64,000 bases of DNA from Clostridium punense (GCF_017874425.1 NZ_JAGGLL010000004.1:62001-126000), one strand, 5' to 3'; counted from the first letter of the stretch, positions 19,136-29,009 are shown. A program made the numbers and translations. The notes: generated by a model from the letters alone, not told the origin.

Positions 19136-19894
19136 ATGTATTCTGTGGGAATTGATATTGGATCAACTAGCTGCAAGGTAGCAGTTTTTAAAAATGAGGA
19201 ATTAATAGAAAAAATGCTTTGTCCTACAGGGTGGAGTAGTTTGGAAACCGCTAAGAGAATTTTAGAAAGCTTAAAAAAGCTTGGAATTCATGAAAGTAAC
19301 AGCAAGATTGTAGCCACGGGTTATGGAAGGGTTTCAGTACCTTATGCTAATAAATCTGTTACGGAAATTACTTGCCATGGCAAAGGTGCTGCCTATATCT
19401 TTAAAACTGGAGGAACAGTTATAGATGTTGGTGGACAAGATACAAAGGTAATATCAATAGAAGAAGGTATGGTTAAGGATTTTATCATGAATGATAAGTG
19501 TTCTGCGGGTACTGGAAAATTTATTGAAGTTATGGCTAATAGAATGGGAGTAACTATAGAGGATCTATCAAGTTTGGCCAAAAACGGTGGAGAAGCAACC
19601 ATTAGCTCTATGTGCACAGTATTTGCTGAATCGGAAGTTATAAGCCTGATAGGACAAGGTGTACCAAGAGAAAATATTGCTTATGCTGTATTAAATTCTG
19701 TATGCAGTAAAGTGGTTTCCTTATGTCAAAGGCACAGTAAAGATAAGAAATACTTTTTAACTGGTGGATTATGTGAAAATGAAGTTATCCTAGAGTTTTT
19801 AAGTGAAAAACTTAATGCTGAGGTTATCTCCTCACCGTTAGGAAGGTATGCTGGTGCTATAGGTGCAGCTTTAATTGCAAGGAATATAAAATAA
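19136..19894 (+). CDS. HgdC/BadF-type ATPase activator (2-hydroxyacyl-CoA dehydratase activator family)
   Basis: 252 residues of the ASKHA fold: phosphate-1 motif GIDIGSTSCK, VIDVGGQDTK, and the cluster-binding Cys in NDKCSAGTGKF and SSMCTVFAESE, which in a homodimer ligate one 4Fe-4S cluster. Such proteins use ATP hydrolysis to push an electron onto a partner metalloenzyme. The partner is almost certainly the HgdB-like protein 150 nt downstream. The pair resembles E. coli YjiL/YjiM and the DCCP reductase/DCCP pair rather than the true dehydratase, which has two catalytic subunits. Confidence 0.9.
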   Translation: MYSVGIDIGSTSCKVAVFKNEELIEKMLCPTGWSSLETAKRILESLKKLGIHESNSKIVATGYGRVSVPYANKSVTEITCHGKGAAYIFKTGGTVIDVGGQDTKVISIEEGMVKDFIMNDKCSAGTGKFIEVMANRMGVTIEDLSSLAKNGGEATISSMCTVFAESEVISLIGQGVPRENIAYAVLNSVCSKVVSLCQRHSKDKKYFLTGGLCENEVILEFLSEKLNAEVISSPLGRYAGAIGAALIARNIK

Positions 19895-20043
19895 AAGTTT
19901 TAGATTTGTATTAAGTTAAATAGGTTAATTTTATTTTTAGTTTATAGTATAGCGATAAACTTTCTTTAAATTTTTATTGGCACATTACATTAACAATGTG
20001 CGTGTATGAAATGTTAAATTATATTAGATGGGGTGGGTTAACA

Positions 20044-21189
20044 ATGAATATGCCAAAAAACTTTGAAACCTTTGCAGAAGCAAGAAGAAATGGTTTTATT
20101 AAAGTGAAAAATGCTAAGGATGAAGGAAAGAAAATAGTAGGTACCTTTTGTACTTTTACACCTTGGGAAGTAATTTATGCAGCTGGAGCAATTCCAATAT
20201 CTGTATGCGGGATGAGTGATGAAACTACTGAAGATGCAGAACAACATCTTCCTAAAAATCTATGTCCATTAATTAAATCTTCTTATGGCTTTGCAATCAC
20301 AGATAAATGTCCATATATTTATTTTTCAGATATGCTAGTTGGAGAAACTACTTGCGATGGAAAGAAAAAAATGTATGAACTTTTAGGACAAAAAAAGAAT
20401 ATGCATGTTATGCAGCTTCCTCAAAATTCTCAAGATAAAACTTCTTTAGAATTATGGAAAGCTGAAATTATAAAGCTTAAAGAAAGATTAGAAAAAGATT
20501 TTGGTGTGGAAATAACAGAAGAAAAAATTAAAGAAGCAATAAGAATTAGAAATAATGAGAGAGAATTATTAAAAGAATTTTATTCTTTATCTAAGTTAAA
20601 TCCACCTGCACTTTGGGGTTATGATTTACACAAGGTTATAGATGGTTCTAACTTTAGCATGGACAAAGCTCTTCAAGCTGAGCAATTTACAGAAATGATT
20701 AAAGACCTTAAAGAAAAATATGCAAGAGGAGAAAGTCCAGTAAATAAAGATGCAAAGAGAATATTAATTACTGGATGTCCAAGTGGTGGAGTTTTAGACA
20801 AGGTAATTAAAACTATTGAAGAATGTGGTGGAGTTGTTGTTTGTTTAGAAAACTGTACAGGAATTAAAGAAAAATATAAGCTAGTAAGAGAAGATATTGA
20901 TCCAATAGATGCTCTTGCAGAAAAATACTTAAGTGTACCATGCTCAGTTATGTCACCAAATACTGGCAGATTAGAGTTCCTAGACCAGTTAATTGATGAG
21001 TATACTGTTGATGGAGTAGTTGATATAACTTTACAAGCTTGCCATACTTATGCAGTAGAAAGCTTTAGCGTAAAAGAGTTTGTTAATAAAGAAAAGGGAA
21101 AACCTTATTTAAATATAGAAACAAATTATTCTCCATCTGATGTAGGACAAATTAAAACAAGAATAGAAGCTTTCATTGAAATGATGTAG
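20044..21189 (+). CDS. single-subunit HgdB-like protein, double-cubane cluster type
   Basis: About 381 residues of the 2-hydroxyacyl-CoA dehydratase D-component family. The N-terminal part has GTFCTFTPWEVIYAAGAIP with Cys36, plus Cys55, 74, 89 and 104, candidate Fe-S ligands. Only one such subunit is encoded, directly after an ATP-dependent activator, which is the arrangement of the double-cubane cluster proteins that reduce small molecules at very low potential. An in-frame ATG at 19996 exists, but GGGGTGGG at about 20031 fits ATG 20044. The physiological substrate is unknown. Confidence 0.85.
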   Translation: MNMPKNFETFAEARRNGFIKVKNAKDEGKKIVGTFCTFTPWEVIYAAGAIPISVCGMSDETTEDAEQHLPKNLCPLIKSSYGFAITDKCPYIYFSDMLVGETTCDGKKKMYELLGQKKNMHVMQLPQNSQDKTSLELWKAEIIKLKERLEKDFGVEITEEKIKEAIRIRNNERELLKEFYSLSKLNPPALWGYDLHKVIDGSNFSMDKALQAEQFTEMIKDLKEKYARGESPVNKDAKRILITGCPSGGVLDKVIKTIEECGGVVVCLENCTGIKEKYKLVREDIDPIDALAEKYLSVPCSVMSPNTGRLEFLDQLIDEYTVDGVVDITLQACHTYAVESFSVKEFVNKEKGKPYLNIETNYSPSDVGQIKTRIEAFIEMM

Positions 21190-21208
21190 TGTAAAAATTA
21201 AAATAAAA

Positions 21209-21240
21209 ATAAGACTCGTGAAGGCGAGTCTTATTTTTTT
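21209..21240. terminator. bidirectional terminator
   Basis: AAGACTCG-tgaagg-CGAGTCTT followed by ATTTTTTT, between the HgdB-like gene and the convergent S41-like gene, whose stop codon it overlaps. Confidence 0.8.
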
Positions 21241-22874
21241 AATTGTTTTAGAACCTCACTAAAATATTCATCATTACTGCCATATCTTTCTTCCATTACT
21301 GAGTTTACATTAACTCCTTTTCCACTTCTTAAATCATCTAAAATACGATTTGTATCTTTTGTGATTAAAACTTGGGGAGAAATCACTTTATTACCAATGA
21401 AATTACCATCAATGTCAATTCTTTTACCACTATTAGTATTTATTGTTAAGTTAGAGTTAGGAAGATTAAAGGATATTATAGAGTCATAGTTAAAGTCTCT
21501 TGAGTATAGCTTCGTATTAGAGATAACAGTACCTAAGTTATTTTCAGCAATTGTGCTTAGAACTTCAGCAGCATTAACTGAGTATAATACTTCATCGCAA
21601 AGCACAAAAACCTTCCCAGTATACTTGTTTTTGCCGTTAATTTCAAAATTTTTTTCTTTGAAAATATAATATTTAGATAAAGGATAGTTTTTTTCTAAGC
21701 TGTCAATAGGAGAAGTAATCTCTTGGATTGAAGGGTTTAACTTGTTTCTAAAGGAATCAATGTACTTATCATTTACTTTTCCTTTTTTTAGAACCTTATA
21801 ACTGTAATTTTCTATATTCTTTGGAGAGATGTAGTCTAAAATTTCAAATAGAACATCTGAATCAGTGCCACCACGAAAATCCAAAACTAAGGAGTCACTA
21901 GAACTGATAAGGGTGAGTAGATCTTCTTTGTTTTTCAAGCTGCTTCTATAGTTTTTGTTTATATCCGTATATGCTGAAAAGTTTAATGCGATAATACTAC
22001 CATTTTCAAAGGTAGTAGCAAATTTAATTTTTTCTAATTCCTTTTCATCTATGGGTTCACTATTAGAGTTTTTAATAGCACTAAAGCCGTCGTCTAAAAT
22101 AGGCTTACTTTCATCAAAAGGAACAATGTCAACCACCTTTTCTTCGTTAGAGGAGTTTAACAATGTAACTTGAATGCTTAGTTCATCATCTTGCATAGAA
22201 GCTAAGTTATAGTGAGAAACATATTTTTCATAAGTTGGGTCGTAAACCTTAAAAAGCTTATTAGAAGGCATTTTTTCTATATACTTATCTATTGGCATCC
22301 CCTCAGCTTTAATTAACTTATCGCCAACATGAACTTCAGGATTTTGAGTTGAACTTACATAATATTCTCCGTTTATGTATAAAAAATTTATATTGGTAGG
22401 AGAAAGAAGCTTTTTCCAATAGTTTTCAGCAATAGAGTTCCACTTTTCTGCAGTTGTTAATGCAGAACTTTTAGAATTTGATTCCTTATAGTCAATGTCT
22501 TTATCAGTATAAGTAAAACTATCACCGAAGTTACTTAATCCATAGGTTAATTGAGTAAGGCCATAAGAAAACTTTGATAATAGAGTCGATATACTGGCAT
22601 AAAAGGCCTCATCAGAAGAGGTTTTACTTATAGAATTAATAATTTTGTTTTTATTAGCTAATATATCTTGTCCTGTTTCCTTTTTTACTTCGTCAAAGTA
22701 TGGATAGGTAGCTTCTAAAAATTCTACTAAATACTTCGCATCTCTCTTTTTATCTTCATATGATAGTCCTTCTTTAGGAGAAAATCTTAAATCTCCAAAG
22801 GACAAAATTCCTAAAAGTGCTATGACCCCCAACATACCACCTAAAATGCCTAGTTTAAGTTTATTATTATTCAT
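21231..22874 (-). CDS. membrane-anchored S41-peptidase-like protein A
   Basis: 547 residues with a single N-terminal TM (KLGILGGMLGVIALLGILSF, about 7-26) and an extracytoplasmic body. LVLDFRGGTDSDVLFEILDY matches the lilDlRgN-GG strand of S41 (C-terminal processing) proteases, and GKVFVLCDEVLYSVNAAEVL aligns with the catalytic SAxE segment, but the nucleophile position appears to be Asn (VNAAE). A PDZ-like part (VHVGDKLIKAEGMPIDKYI) precedes it. Divergent from a 540-aa paralogue. The activity is doubtful; it may be a binding protein or a shifted-motif protease. Confidence 0.6.
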   Translation of the reverse strand: MNNNKLKLGILGGMLGVIALLGILSFGDLRFSPKEGLSYEDKKRDAKYLVEFLEATYPYFDEVKKETGQDILANKNKIINSISKTSSDEAFYASISTLLSKFSYGLTQLTYGLSNFGDSFTYTDKDIDYKESNSKSSALTTAEKWNSIAENYWKKLLSPTNINFLYINGEYYVSSTQNPEVHVGDKLIKAEGMPIDKYIEKMPSNKLFKVYDPTYEKYVSHYNLASMQDDELSIQVTLLNSSNEEKVVDIVPFDESKPILDDGFSAIKNSNSEPIDEKELEKIKFATTFENGSIIALNFSAYTDINKNYRSSLKNKEDLLTLISSSDSLVLDFRGGTDSDVLFEILDYISPKNIENYSYKVLKKGKVNDKYIDSFRNKLNPSIQEITSPIDSLEKNYPLSKYYIFKEKNFEINGKNKYTGKVFVLCDEVLYSVNAAEVLSTIAENNLGTVISNTKLYSRDFNYDSIISFNLPNSNLTINTNSGKRIDIDGNFIGNKVISPQVLITKDTNRILDDLRSGKGVNVNSVMEERYGSNDEYFSEVLKQLKK

Positions 22875-23148
22875 ATGTACTAGCGCCCCCCATAATATGA
22901 TATAATTACATTATATTACATATTTAACTATTTATAAAGAAAATGTGTATAAATTACTATAATACGCCAATAGAGTAATTATAGGTTCAATATTTACATT
23001 ATTTTTACGAGATTATTTATAAGGCCAAAGTTACTAACTGTATTTAGTAAGTTAAGGTTAGTAATATAAAACTTAAATAGTACATATAAAGTTATTACAA
23101 AATTAGGTGATAAACTGAATAATAATATAATTCACTAGGAGGGGTATA

Positions 23149-24771
23149 GTGGAGAAAAAGTTTAAGCTATATATTCTATTAGGATTTTTAGCAGTTATGC
23201 TGTTACTGGGCATTTCTTTCACTACAGACTTAAACTACTCAGATAATAAGGGGCTAAATTATGGACAAAAGAAAAAAGATGCGGAGTATCTTATCAATGT
23301 ATTGGAAGAAGTCTATCCCTATTATAAACTAGAAAAGGATACAGGAAATATTGAAAGCAGGAGAAAAATTATTAATAGCATAAGCAAAACAAAAACAGAT
23401 GAGGAGTTTCTTGAAGCAATTTCTAATTTTTTAGGCAAACTAAGAGAAGGAGTGGCCCAAATTTATCCATCACAACTAAATGAAAGAGATATAATTTTAT
23501 TTGATGAAAAACAGGCTACGGACAAAATGGATTGCATAGCTAAATCCTATGAGGGACAGAAGAAATGGAGAGAAATGATAAATGGTTTGGATGGATATAA
23601 AGAATATATTATGCCACAAATTTATGCAAATTATTTTGAAGGAGATTATTATATTAGCGGAACGCAAAATCCAGATATTTATCCAGGAGATATAATCATA
23701 AAAATTGAAGGCATGAGTGTTGAAGAGTACATGGCGAAATACTTTGGTAATAATTTGTATAGAGTTGGAGTTAGGATTAAGGATAGCAAAAGAAATAAGC
23801 AAGCCTATTATGGAGTTTCAATATATTTAAAGGACAAAAGTTCTAAAGTAAAAGTTGTTGTTGTTGATAAAGATGGAAAAGAAAAAGAAGTAGAAGTAGG
23901 AGCCTATGAAGAAGATAAACCTTGGCTATTTACAGAAACTTCTTCAGAAGCCACAGTATATGATGAGAGCAAAGGTAGGGAGTGTTTTAATACCCTTGAG
24001 GGAGGAAAAGTAGTTGCTTTAAATTTTAATAGGGAATTCATAGTAAGTAATAAGGAAAATTGGGAGAAGATTTATAAAACCATTGATAATAGTGAGTATT
24101 TGATTTTAGATTTAAGAGGTTTTGTTGTTGGAGATTTCCTAAAACAAATTATAGACTATATTTCCTTTGAGGAAATTGATATTAGCAAATATAGCATTAT
24201 GAAGAAAAATCAATATAATGATAGAGTTATCAAAGAACTAGAAAATCAGTATGCAGCAGTTTTTCAAGACAAATTTAGTATTAAAAATAAAATAATTGAT
24301 GAGAAGTTTCCACCTTCAGATTATTTTAGATCTGTAGTAAATGAAGGGACTGTAGGAGGAAAAGGTAAATATAAAGGAAAGGTTATTATTTTTACTAATA
24401 TATTTTCTCCATACTCTATAGACTTATCAATTCTAAAATTACTAAATAGCAATGAGTCTGTTATGTTTATAGCTAATAATGACATAGTTGTAGATGAAAA
24501 TTACTATTCTGAGTTTATTCCTAAAATTATACTTCCAAATTCAAATTTAGCCCTTATAGTTCAAAATGCTTGGATTGTGGACTCACAAGGAGAAGCTACC
24601 ACAAAACAAAGCATGAAGCCAGATTATTTGATAGAGGAGGATAAGGAACTATATGTTTCAGTTCTAAGAGGAGAAGTACAACCATTTTTTTATGAAAACT
24701 ACAGAAAGTATACGAATAAAGATGAATACTATAAGAAATTTATACAGGAAGTACTAATAAAGAAAAGATAA
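23149..24771 (+). CDS. membrane-anchored S41-peptidase-like protein B
   Basis: 540 residues, GTG start after AGGAGGGG. One N-terminal TM (about 5-23), then the same layout as its divergent neighbour: shared RRKIINSISKTKTDEEFLEA-type segment, PDZ-like PDIYPGDIIIKIEGMSVEEYM, S41-like LILDLRGFVVGDFLKQI, and GKVIIFTNIFSPYSIDLSIL at the place of the catalytic motif, where no SAxE remains. Probably an enzymatically dead S41 homologue arising by duplication. Role unknown. Confidence 0.6.
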   Translation: MEKKFKLYILLGFLAVMLLLGISFTTDLNYSDNKGLNYGQKKKDAEYLINVLEEVYPYYKLEKDTGNIESRRKIINSISKTKTDEEFLEAISNFLGKLREGVAQIYPSQLNERDIILFDEKQATDKMDCIAKSYEGQKKWREMINGLDGYKEYIMPQIYANYFEGDYYISGTQNPDIYPGDIIIKIEGMSVEEYMAKYFGNNLYRVGVRIKDSKRNKQAYYGVSIYLKDKSSKVKVVVVDKDGKEKEVEVGAYEEDKPWLFTETSSEATVYDESKGRECFNTLEGGKVVALNFNREFIVSNKENWEKIYKTIDNSEYLILDLRGFVVGDFLKQIIDYISFEEIDISKYSIMKKNQYNDRVIKELENQYAAVFQDKFSIKNKIIDEKFPPSDYFRSVVNEGTVGGKGKYKGKVIIFTNIFSPYSIDLSILKLLNSNESVMFIANNDIVVDENYYSEFIPKIILPNSNLALIVQNAWIVDSQGEATTKQSMKPDYLIEEDKELYVSVLRGEVQPFFYENYRKYTNKDEYYKKFIQEVLIKKR

Positions 24772-24850
24772 TTTAGTTTTAAAAGCCTATGTTTATCTAA
24801 ATTTTATTTGTGGTAAACTATTGTAAGCATCAAATTAAAAGTAATAAAAG

Positions 24851-24881
24851 TGAGACTGACAACTAGTCAGTCTCTATTTTT
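24851..24881. terminator. bidirectional terminator
   Basis: GAGACTGAC-aacta-GTCAGTCTC then TATTTTTT, between S41-like gene B and the convergent small gene. Confidence 0.8.
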
Positions 24882-25030
24882 TACTTGAACTCTGTGCGTG
24901 TTGATGGTTCATCTTTGCCATATGGGCTATGGTTATTAGCTTTATTTAGCATAGCTCGACTATAACCATCACTAGTTGGGTCTGGTTTTGCTAATTTCTT
25001 TTTTCTTTCATTGCAATCATCTTTTGTCAT
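24881..25030 (-). CDS. small hydrophilic protein, 49 aa
   Basis: ATG at 25030 has an AAAGGGG site 8 nt upstream; the longer frame to 25129 has none. The protein starts MTKDDCNERKKKLAKPDP and is rich in Lys, Asp, Ser and Asn with no hydrophobic segment. It resembles many short clostridial proteins of unknown role, some of them spore-related, but no family is recognised. Confidence 0.55.
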   Translation of the reverse strand: MTKDDCNERKKKLAKPDPTSDGYSRAMLNKANNHSPYGKDEPSTRTEFK

Positions 25031-25291
25031 ATTAATTGCCCCTTTCATAGATATTCTGATTACTTTAAATTTACCTATAGAATTTAAAAGTGGTGAAGCA
25101 TAACCGCATAACTTTGAATAAAATTTCACCTAATAAACAAAAAATCCTTTATGGATGGTAGTAAAAAGCTTATAATAGTTAAATTCAGTGTAATCATAAT
25201 AGTAGTTTTTACTGTAGAATATAAAAGCATACTGGTAAGTAATAGGGTAGAATTGATATAATATGCTAAATAGGTTTTAGGAGGGAATTTT

Positions 25292-25591
25292 GTGGAGAGT
25301 AATATAGATATTAAAGAAAAAAATAAAATTAAAATAAAAAAACCTAAACTATATAAGGTGATAATGCATAATGATGACTTTACTACCATGGAATTTGTTG
25401 TAGATGTACTAGTCAACATTTTTAATAAAAAAATTGAAGAAGCCAGTAAAATAATGATAGATGTTCATAAAAAGGGAAGTGGCATAGCTGGGATTTTTCC
25501 TCATGATATCGCAGTGTCTAAGGCATCTACGGCTATGACTATTGCAAAGGAACAAGGATTTCCCTTTAAGCTTTCTGTGGAAGAGGAGTAA
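25292..25591 (+). CDS. clpS: ClpS adaptor
   Basis: 99 residues from GTG after AGGAGGG. The core KVIMHNDDFTTMEFVVDVL and MIDVHKKGSGIAG motifs are those of ClpS, which delivers N-degron substrates to ClpA. It sits 3 nt before clpA, so both are made from one mRNA and act together with ClpP. Confidence 0.95.
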   Translation: MESNIDIKEKNKIKIKKPKLYKVIMHNDDFTTMEFVVDVLVNIFNKKIEEASKIMIDVHKKGSGIAGIFPHDIAVSKASTAMTIAKEQGFPFKLSVEEE

Positions 25592-25594
25592 GAT

Positions 25595-27880
25595 ATGAAG
25601 TTAAAAAAATTAGTGAATGATATAATTTTAGATGCCTATGATGAGGCGAAAGCTAGGGGAGATGAACTTTTAACTCCAGAGCATGTTTTATATAAAGCTT
25701 TAGACTATGAAGAATTTGCACAGGTGTTAAAGAGCTGTGATTGCAATATAGAGGAACTAAAAGAAAATCTTAAATGGTATATTGATGAGTATGTAACAAG
25801 AATTGAAGGAATGGAAACTCAGCAAAGTTTTGCAATGCAGCAGGTGATAATAAGAGCTGCCAACCAAGCTCTAGCAAGTGGACATGAATATATTAGTATT
25901 GAACATATCATGGCTGCAATTTATGATTTAGAGGAAAGCTATGCAGCTTATTATCTAAAGGAACAAGGTGTTGAAAAAAGTACTTTATTATTTAACCTAT
26001 GCCATGGAAGTAGTGAAGAGCTGGTAGATTTAAATGAAGAAGAAAGCTTTGATGACAGTACGTGGGAAGAGGAAACTTATTCAGAAGAATATGAAGAAAG
26101 TAATGAACATAAAAATAGAAGAAATTTAAAAAGCTTATCTATCCTAGAAAAGTATACTCAAAATTTAACAAAACTTGCAAAAGAAAAGGAGGATGAGCCA
26201 TTAATAGGAAGAGAAGACGTTATAGAACGTACAGTTCAAATCCTTTGTAGGAAGACCAAAAACAACCCTATTCATGTTGGAGAGCCAGGAGTTGGTAAAA
26301 CCGCTATAATTTTAGGCTTAGCAAAGCTTATTAATGAGGAACGAGTGCCTAATAAGCTTCAGGGAGCAGAAATATTTTCACTAGATATAGGTTCCATGCT
26401 AGCAGGAACAAAATACAGAGGTGATTTTGAAGAGCGAATAAAGAAAGTTTTGAATGAAATTAAAAATCACGAAAATCCAATAGTGTATATTGATGAGATA
26501 CATAATATAGTTGGAGCGGGGTCCCTTGGTAATGGTTCTTTGGATGCTTCAAATCTATTAAAACCTTATTTACTAGAAGGAAAGATTAAATTTATAGGTG
26601 CTACTACTTTCGAAGAATATAAAAAGTACTTTGAAAAGGATAAGGCACTGATAAGAAGATTTCAAACAATACAAGTTAAGGAGCCTACAGTAGAGGAAAC
26701 CATTGAAATATTAAAAGGACTTAAAGAACATTATGAATCTTATCATAGAGTTAAGTTTACAGAAGAAGCAATAAGCGCAGCAGTAAACCTGAGTCACAAG
26801 TATATTAATGATAGATTTTTACCAGATAAGGCTTTGGACATTATTGATGAAGCAGGGGCTTTGGCTTCTATAGAGCCTAAGGAAGAAGTTCCATTTATAG
26901 ATGAAAATATAATTGAAAGAACCATAGCTAAAATGTGTAATATTCCACAAGAAACAGTGGAAGGAAATGAAATAGAAGCTCTTAAGAATATGGAAAATGA
27001 ACTTAAGAAAAGCATATTTGGTCAAGATAAGGCAATTGAGCAGGTGGTAAGATGCATAAAAATGTCTAGAGCTGGATTGAATGTTGATAATAAGCCTGTA
27101 GCTTCTATGCTCTTTGTGGGCCCTACTGGAGTTGGTAAAACAGAAATAGCAAGAACTCTAGCTAAAAACCTTGGAATTGATTTAGTAAGATTTGATATGA
27201 GTGAGTATATGGAAAAACATGCTGCGTCTAAGTTAATAGGTTCGCCACCAGGATATGTAGGGTATGAAGAAGGCGGACTTCTTACGGATACCATAAGGAA
27301 AAAGCCTAACTGTGTACTTCTCCTTGATGAGGTTGAAAAAGCTCATAGTGATATACTAAATGTACTTTTACAAGTAATGGATTATGCAACTCTTACTGAT
27401 AACCAAGGAAGAAAGGCAGACTTTAGAAATGTCATTATAATAATGACTTCTAATGCAGGAGCAAAAAACATTGGTAAAAGTGTTATAGGTTTTGGAGATA
27501 GAGAAGTTAAAGGGGAAGCTATTTTGGAAGAAGTTAAGAAGGTGTTTTCTCCTGAATTTAGAAATAGACTAGATAAAATAGTTGTATTTAATCACATAAA
27601 TGAAGCTATGGCAATGGATATAGCAAGAAAAGAATTAGAGAACTTTAAACAGCTATTATTGAAGAAAGATGTAACCATAGAATTTCATGAGGAAGTGGTT
27701 AAATATATAGCAGAAAAAGGAACCTCAAAAGAATTTGGTGCTAGAGAAATCATAAGAGTAATAAATTCTGAACTAAAGCCTATTTTAGTTGATGAAATTC
27801 TATTTGGTAGACTGAGTAAGGGTGGAAATTGCAAAATACATTTAATTGATGGAAAGTTTCAATTAGGTGATAATTCATAG
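25595..27880 (+). CDS. clpA: ClpA-type AAA+ unfoldase
   Basis: 761 residues. Double Clp-N repeat (1-145), an acidic spacer, AAA-1 with GEPGVGKTA and VYIDEIHNI, and AAA-2 with GPTGVGKTE and LLLDEVEKAH, then a C-terminal ClpB-D2 small domain. The VIGFGD segment is the IGF-type ClpP-docking loop, so this is a proteolytic unfoldase, not ClpB (no middle coiled coil). ATG overlaps the clpS end region. Confidence 0.95.
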   Translation: MKLKKLVNDIILDAYDEAKARGDELLTPEHVLYKALDYEEFAQVLKSCDCNIEELKENLKWYIDEYVTRIEGMETQQSFAMQQVIIRAANQALASGHEYISIEHIMAAIYDLEESYAAYYLKEQGVEKSTLLFNLCHGSSEELVDLNEEESFDDSTWEEETYSEEYEESNEHKNRRNLKSLSILEKYTQNLTKLAKEKEDEPLIGREDVIERTVQILCRKTKNNPIHVGEPGVGKTAIILGLAKLINEERVPNKLQGAEIFSLDIGSMLAGTKYRGDFEERIKKVLNEIKNHENPIVYIDEIHNIVGAGSLGNGSLDASNLLKPYLLEGKIKFIGATTFEEYKKYFEKDKALIRRFQTIQVKEPTVEETIEILKGLKEHYESYHRVKFTEEAISAAVNLSHKYINDRFLPDKALDIIDEAGALASIEPKEEVPFIDENIIERTIAKMCNIPQETVEGNEIEALKNMENELKKSIFGQDKAIEQVVRCIKMSRAGLNVDNKPVASMLFVGPTGVGKTEIARTLAKNLGIDLVRFDMSEYMEKHAASKLIGSPPGYVGYEEGGLLTDTIRKKPNCVLLLDEVEKAHSDILNVLLQVMDYATLTDNQGRKADFRNVIIIMTSNAGAKNIGKSVIGFGDREVKGEAILEEVKKVFSPEFRNRLDKIVVFNHINEAMAMDIARKELENFKQLLLKKDVTIEFHEEVVKYIAEKGTSKEFGAREIIRVINSELKPILVDEILFGRLSKGGNCKIHLIDGKFQLGDNS

Positions 27881-28185
27881 GTTTAAAAGATATAAAAATT
27901 TTATTTTAAATGTGATTATATTATAAAAATAAGCTATTATTAATTATCTATAATTTGAGCAACAATACATAGGTCTTTATCATACGTATTTCCATTAGAT
28001 GCAGCACGGTAATCTGCACTAAATATCGAGTGTGATTTGATGGTAATGTATAGTTGAAAGCTTGATATTACGAAAACTACAGATGCTGATATAGAATTAT
28101 TTGTTTTTATTTATAAAATATCATAAATTATACAAAAATAAAAAAAGTGCTTGATTTTTGTGAGAAGAAGTGGTAGAGTATATAA
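27881..28185. other. intergenic region with possible gene remnant on the minus strand
   Basis: Upstream of rpsF. On the minus strand from about 28085 to 27938 an open frame reads ...FSADYRAASNGNTYDKDL... to a TAA, with the look of a protein C-terminus but no start codon or ribosome-binding site. It may be a decayed gene end. The rpsF promoter must also lie here. Confidence 0.3.
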
Positions 28186-28187
28186 AT

Positions 28188-28236
28188 GGAATCCCTGCTG
28201 TGTAATGCACAGCCGTTAGTCCAAGGGGAGGAGGTG
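28188..28236 (+). promoter_or_regulatory. S6:S18 ribosomal leader (autoregulatory)
   Basis: Directly before rpsF: outer stem TCCCT / AGGGGA, inner hairpin GCTGTG-taatg-CACAGC, and the unpaired 3' segment starting with CCG that the S6:S18 complex recognises in this leader family. The ribosome-binding site of rpsF lies in the 3' part of the outer stem. Confidence 0.6.
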
Positions 28237-28242
28237 AAACTA

Positions 28243-28530
28243 ATGAGAGCATATGAAACTATTTTCATATTACACCCATCATTAGACGAGGAGGCTGTTA
28301 AAGCTAACATCGAAAAATTTAAAGGTGTAATAGAGAACAATGGCGGAGAAATCGAGAGCGTTGACCTATGGGGCAGAAGAAAGTTAGCTTATGAAATTGC
28401 TAAAGTTAACGAAGGTTTCTACACATTAATCAACTTCAAAGCTAATGCTGAATTACCTAAAGAGTTAGATAGAGTATTCAGAATTACTGACAGTGTTATA
28501 AGACATATCATAATCAATCCAGAAAACTAG
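28243..28530 (+). CDS. rpsF: 30S ribosomal protein S6
   Basis: 95 residues (MRAYETIFILHPSLDEEAV...). A longer frame from 28186 reads through the leader structure and is rejected; GGGGAGGAGGTG precedes ATG 28243. First gene of rpsF-ssb-rpsR, where S6 binds 16S rRNA together with S18. Confidence 0.97.
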   Translation: MRAYETIFILHPSLDEEAVKANIEKFKGVIENNGGEIESVDLWGRRKLAYEIAKVNEGFYTLINFKANAELPKELDRVFRITDSVIRHIIINPEN

Positions 28531-28545
28531 TAGGTAGGTGGAGAC

Positions 28546-28986
28546 ATGAATAAAGTTGTTTTAATTGGAAGATTAACCAAGGATCCTGAGTTGAAATTTA
28601 CACCAGGTACAGGAACAGCTGTAACCACTTTTACACTTGCTGTTAATAGAAGATTTAAGAAAGAGGGTCAACCTGAAGCTGACTTTATCCCTGTAGTAGT
28701 ATGGGGAAAACAAGCTGAAAGTACTGCAAATTACATGAGCAAGGGTAAACAGCTTAGTGTAAGTGGTAGAATAGAAACTCGTTCTTATGATGCTAAAGAC
28801 GGTACAAAAAGATATGTTACTGAAGTAGTTGCTGATGAAGTACACTTCCTTGAATGGGGTGGAAATAAAACATCAGGAAATGATACAAATTCTAACGGTT
28901 ATGGATCACCATCAATACCAGATGATTATTTCGGAGGAAGTTCTGATATAACTCCAATGGATGATGGAGAAGACATACCATTCTAA
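28546..28986 (+). CDS. ssb: single-stranded DNA-binding protein
   Basis: 146 residues: OB fold ([47 protein letters not shown]) and a flexible Gly/Ser/Asn linker to the acidic tip DDGEDIPF that recruits partner proteins. Central gene of the rpsF-ssb-rpsR operon. Confidence 0.97.
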   Translation: MNKVVLIGRLTKDPELKFTPGTGTAVTTFTLAVNRRFKKEGQPEADFIPVVVWGKQAESTANYMSKGKQLSVSGRIETRSYDAKDGTKRYVTEVVADEVHFLEWGGNKTSGNDTNSNGYGSPSIPDDYFGGSSDITPMDDGEDIPF

Positions 28987-29009
28987 AAATAGGTAAGGAG
29001 GAGAAAACT

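Noticed and set aside
25126-25419. 97-codon minus-strand ORF over clpS
   Set aside because: Hydrophobic shadow of the clpS frame with no ribosome-binding site.
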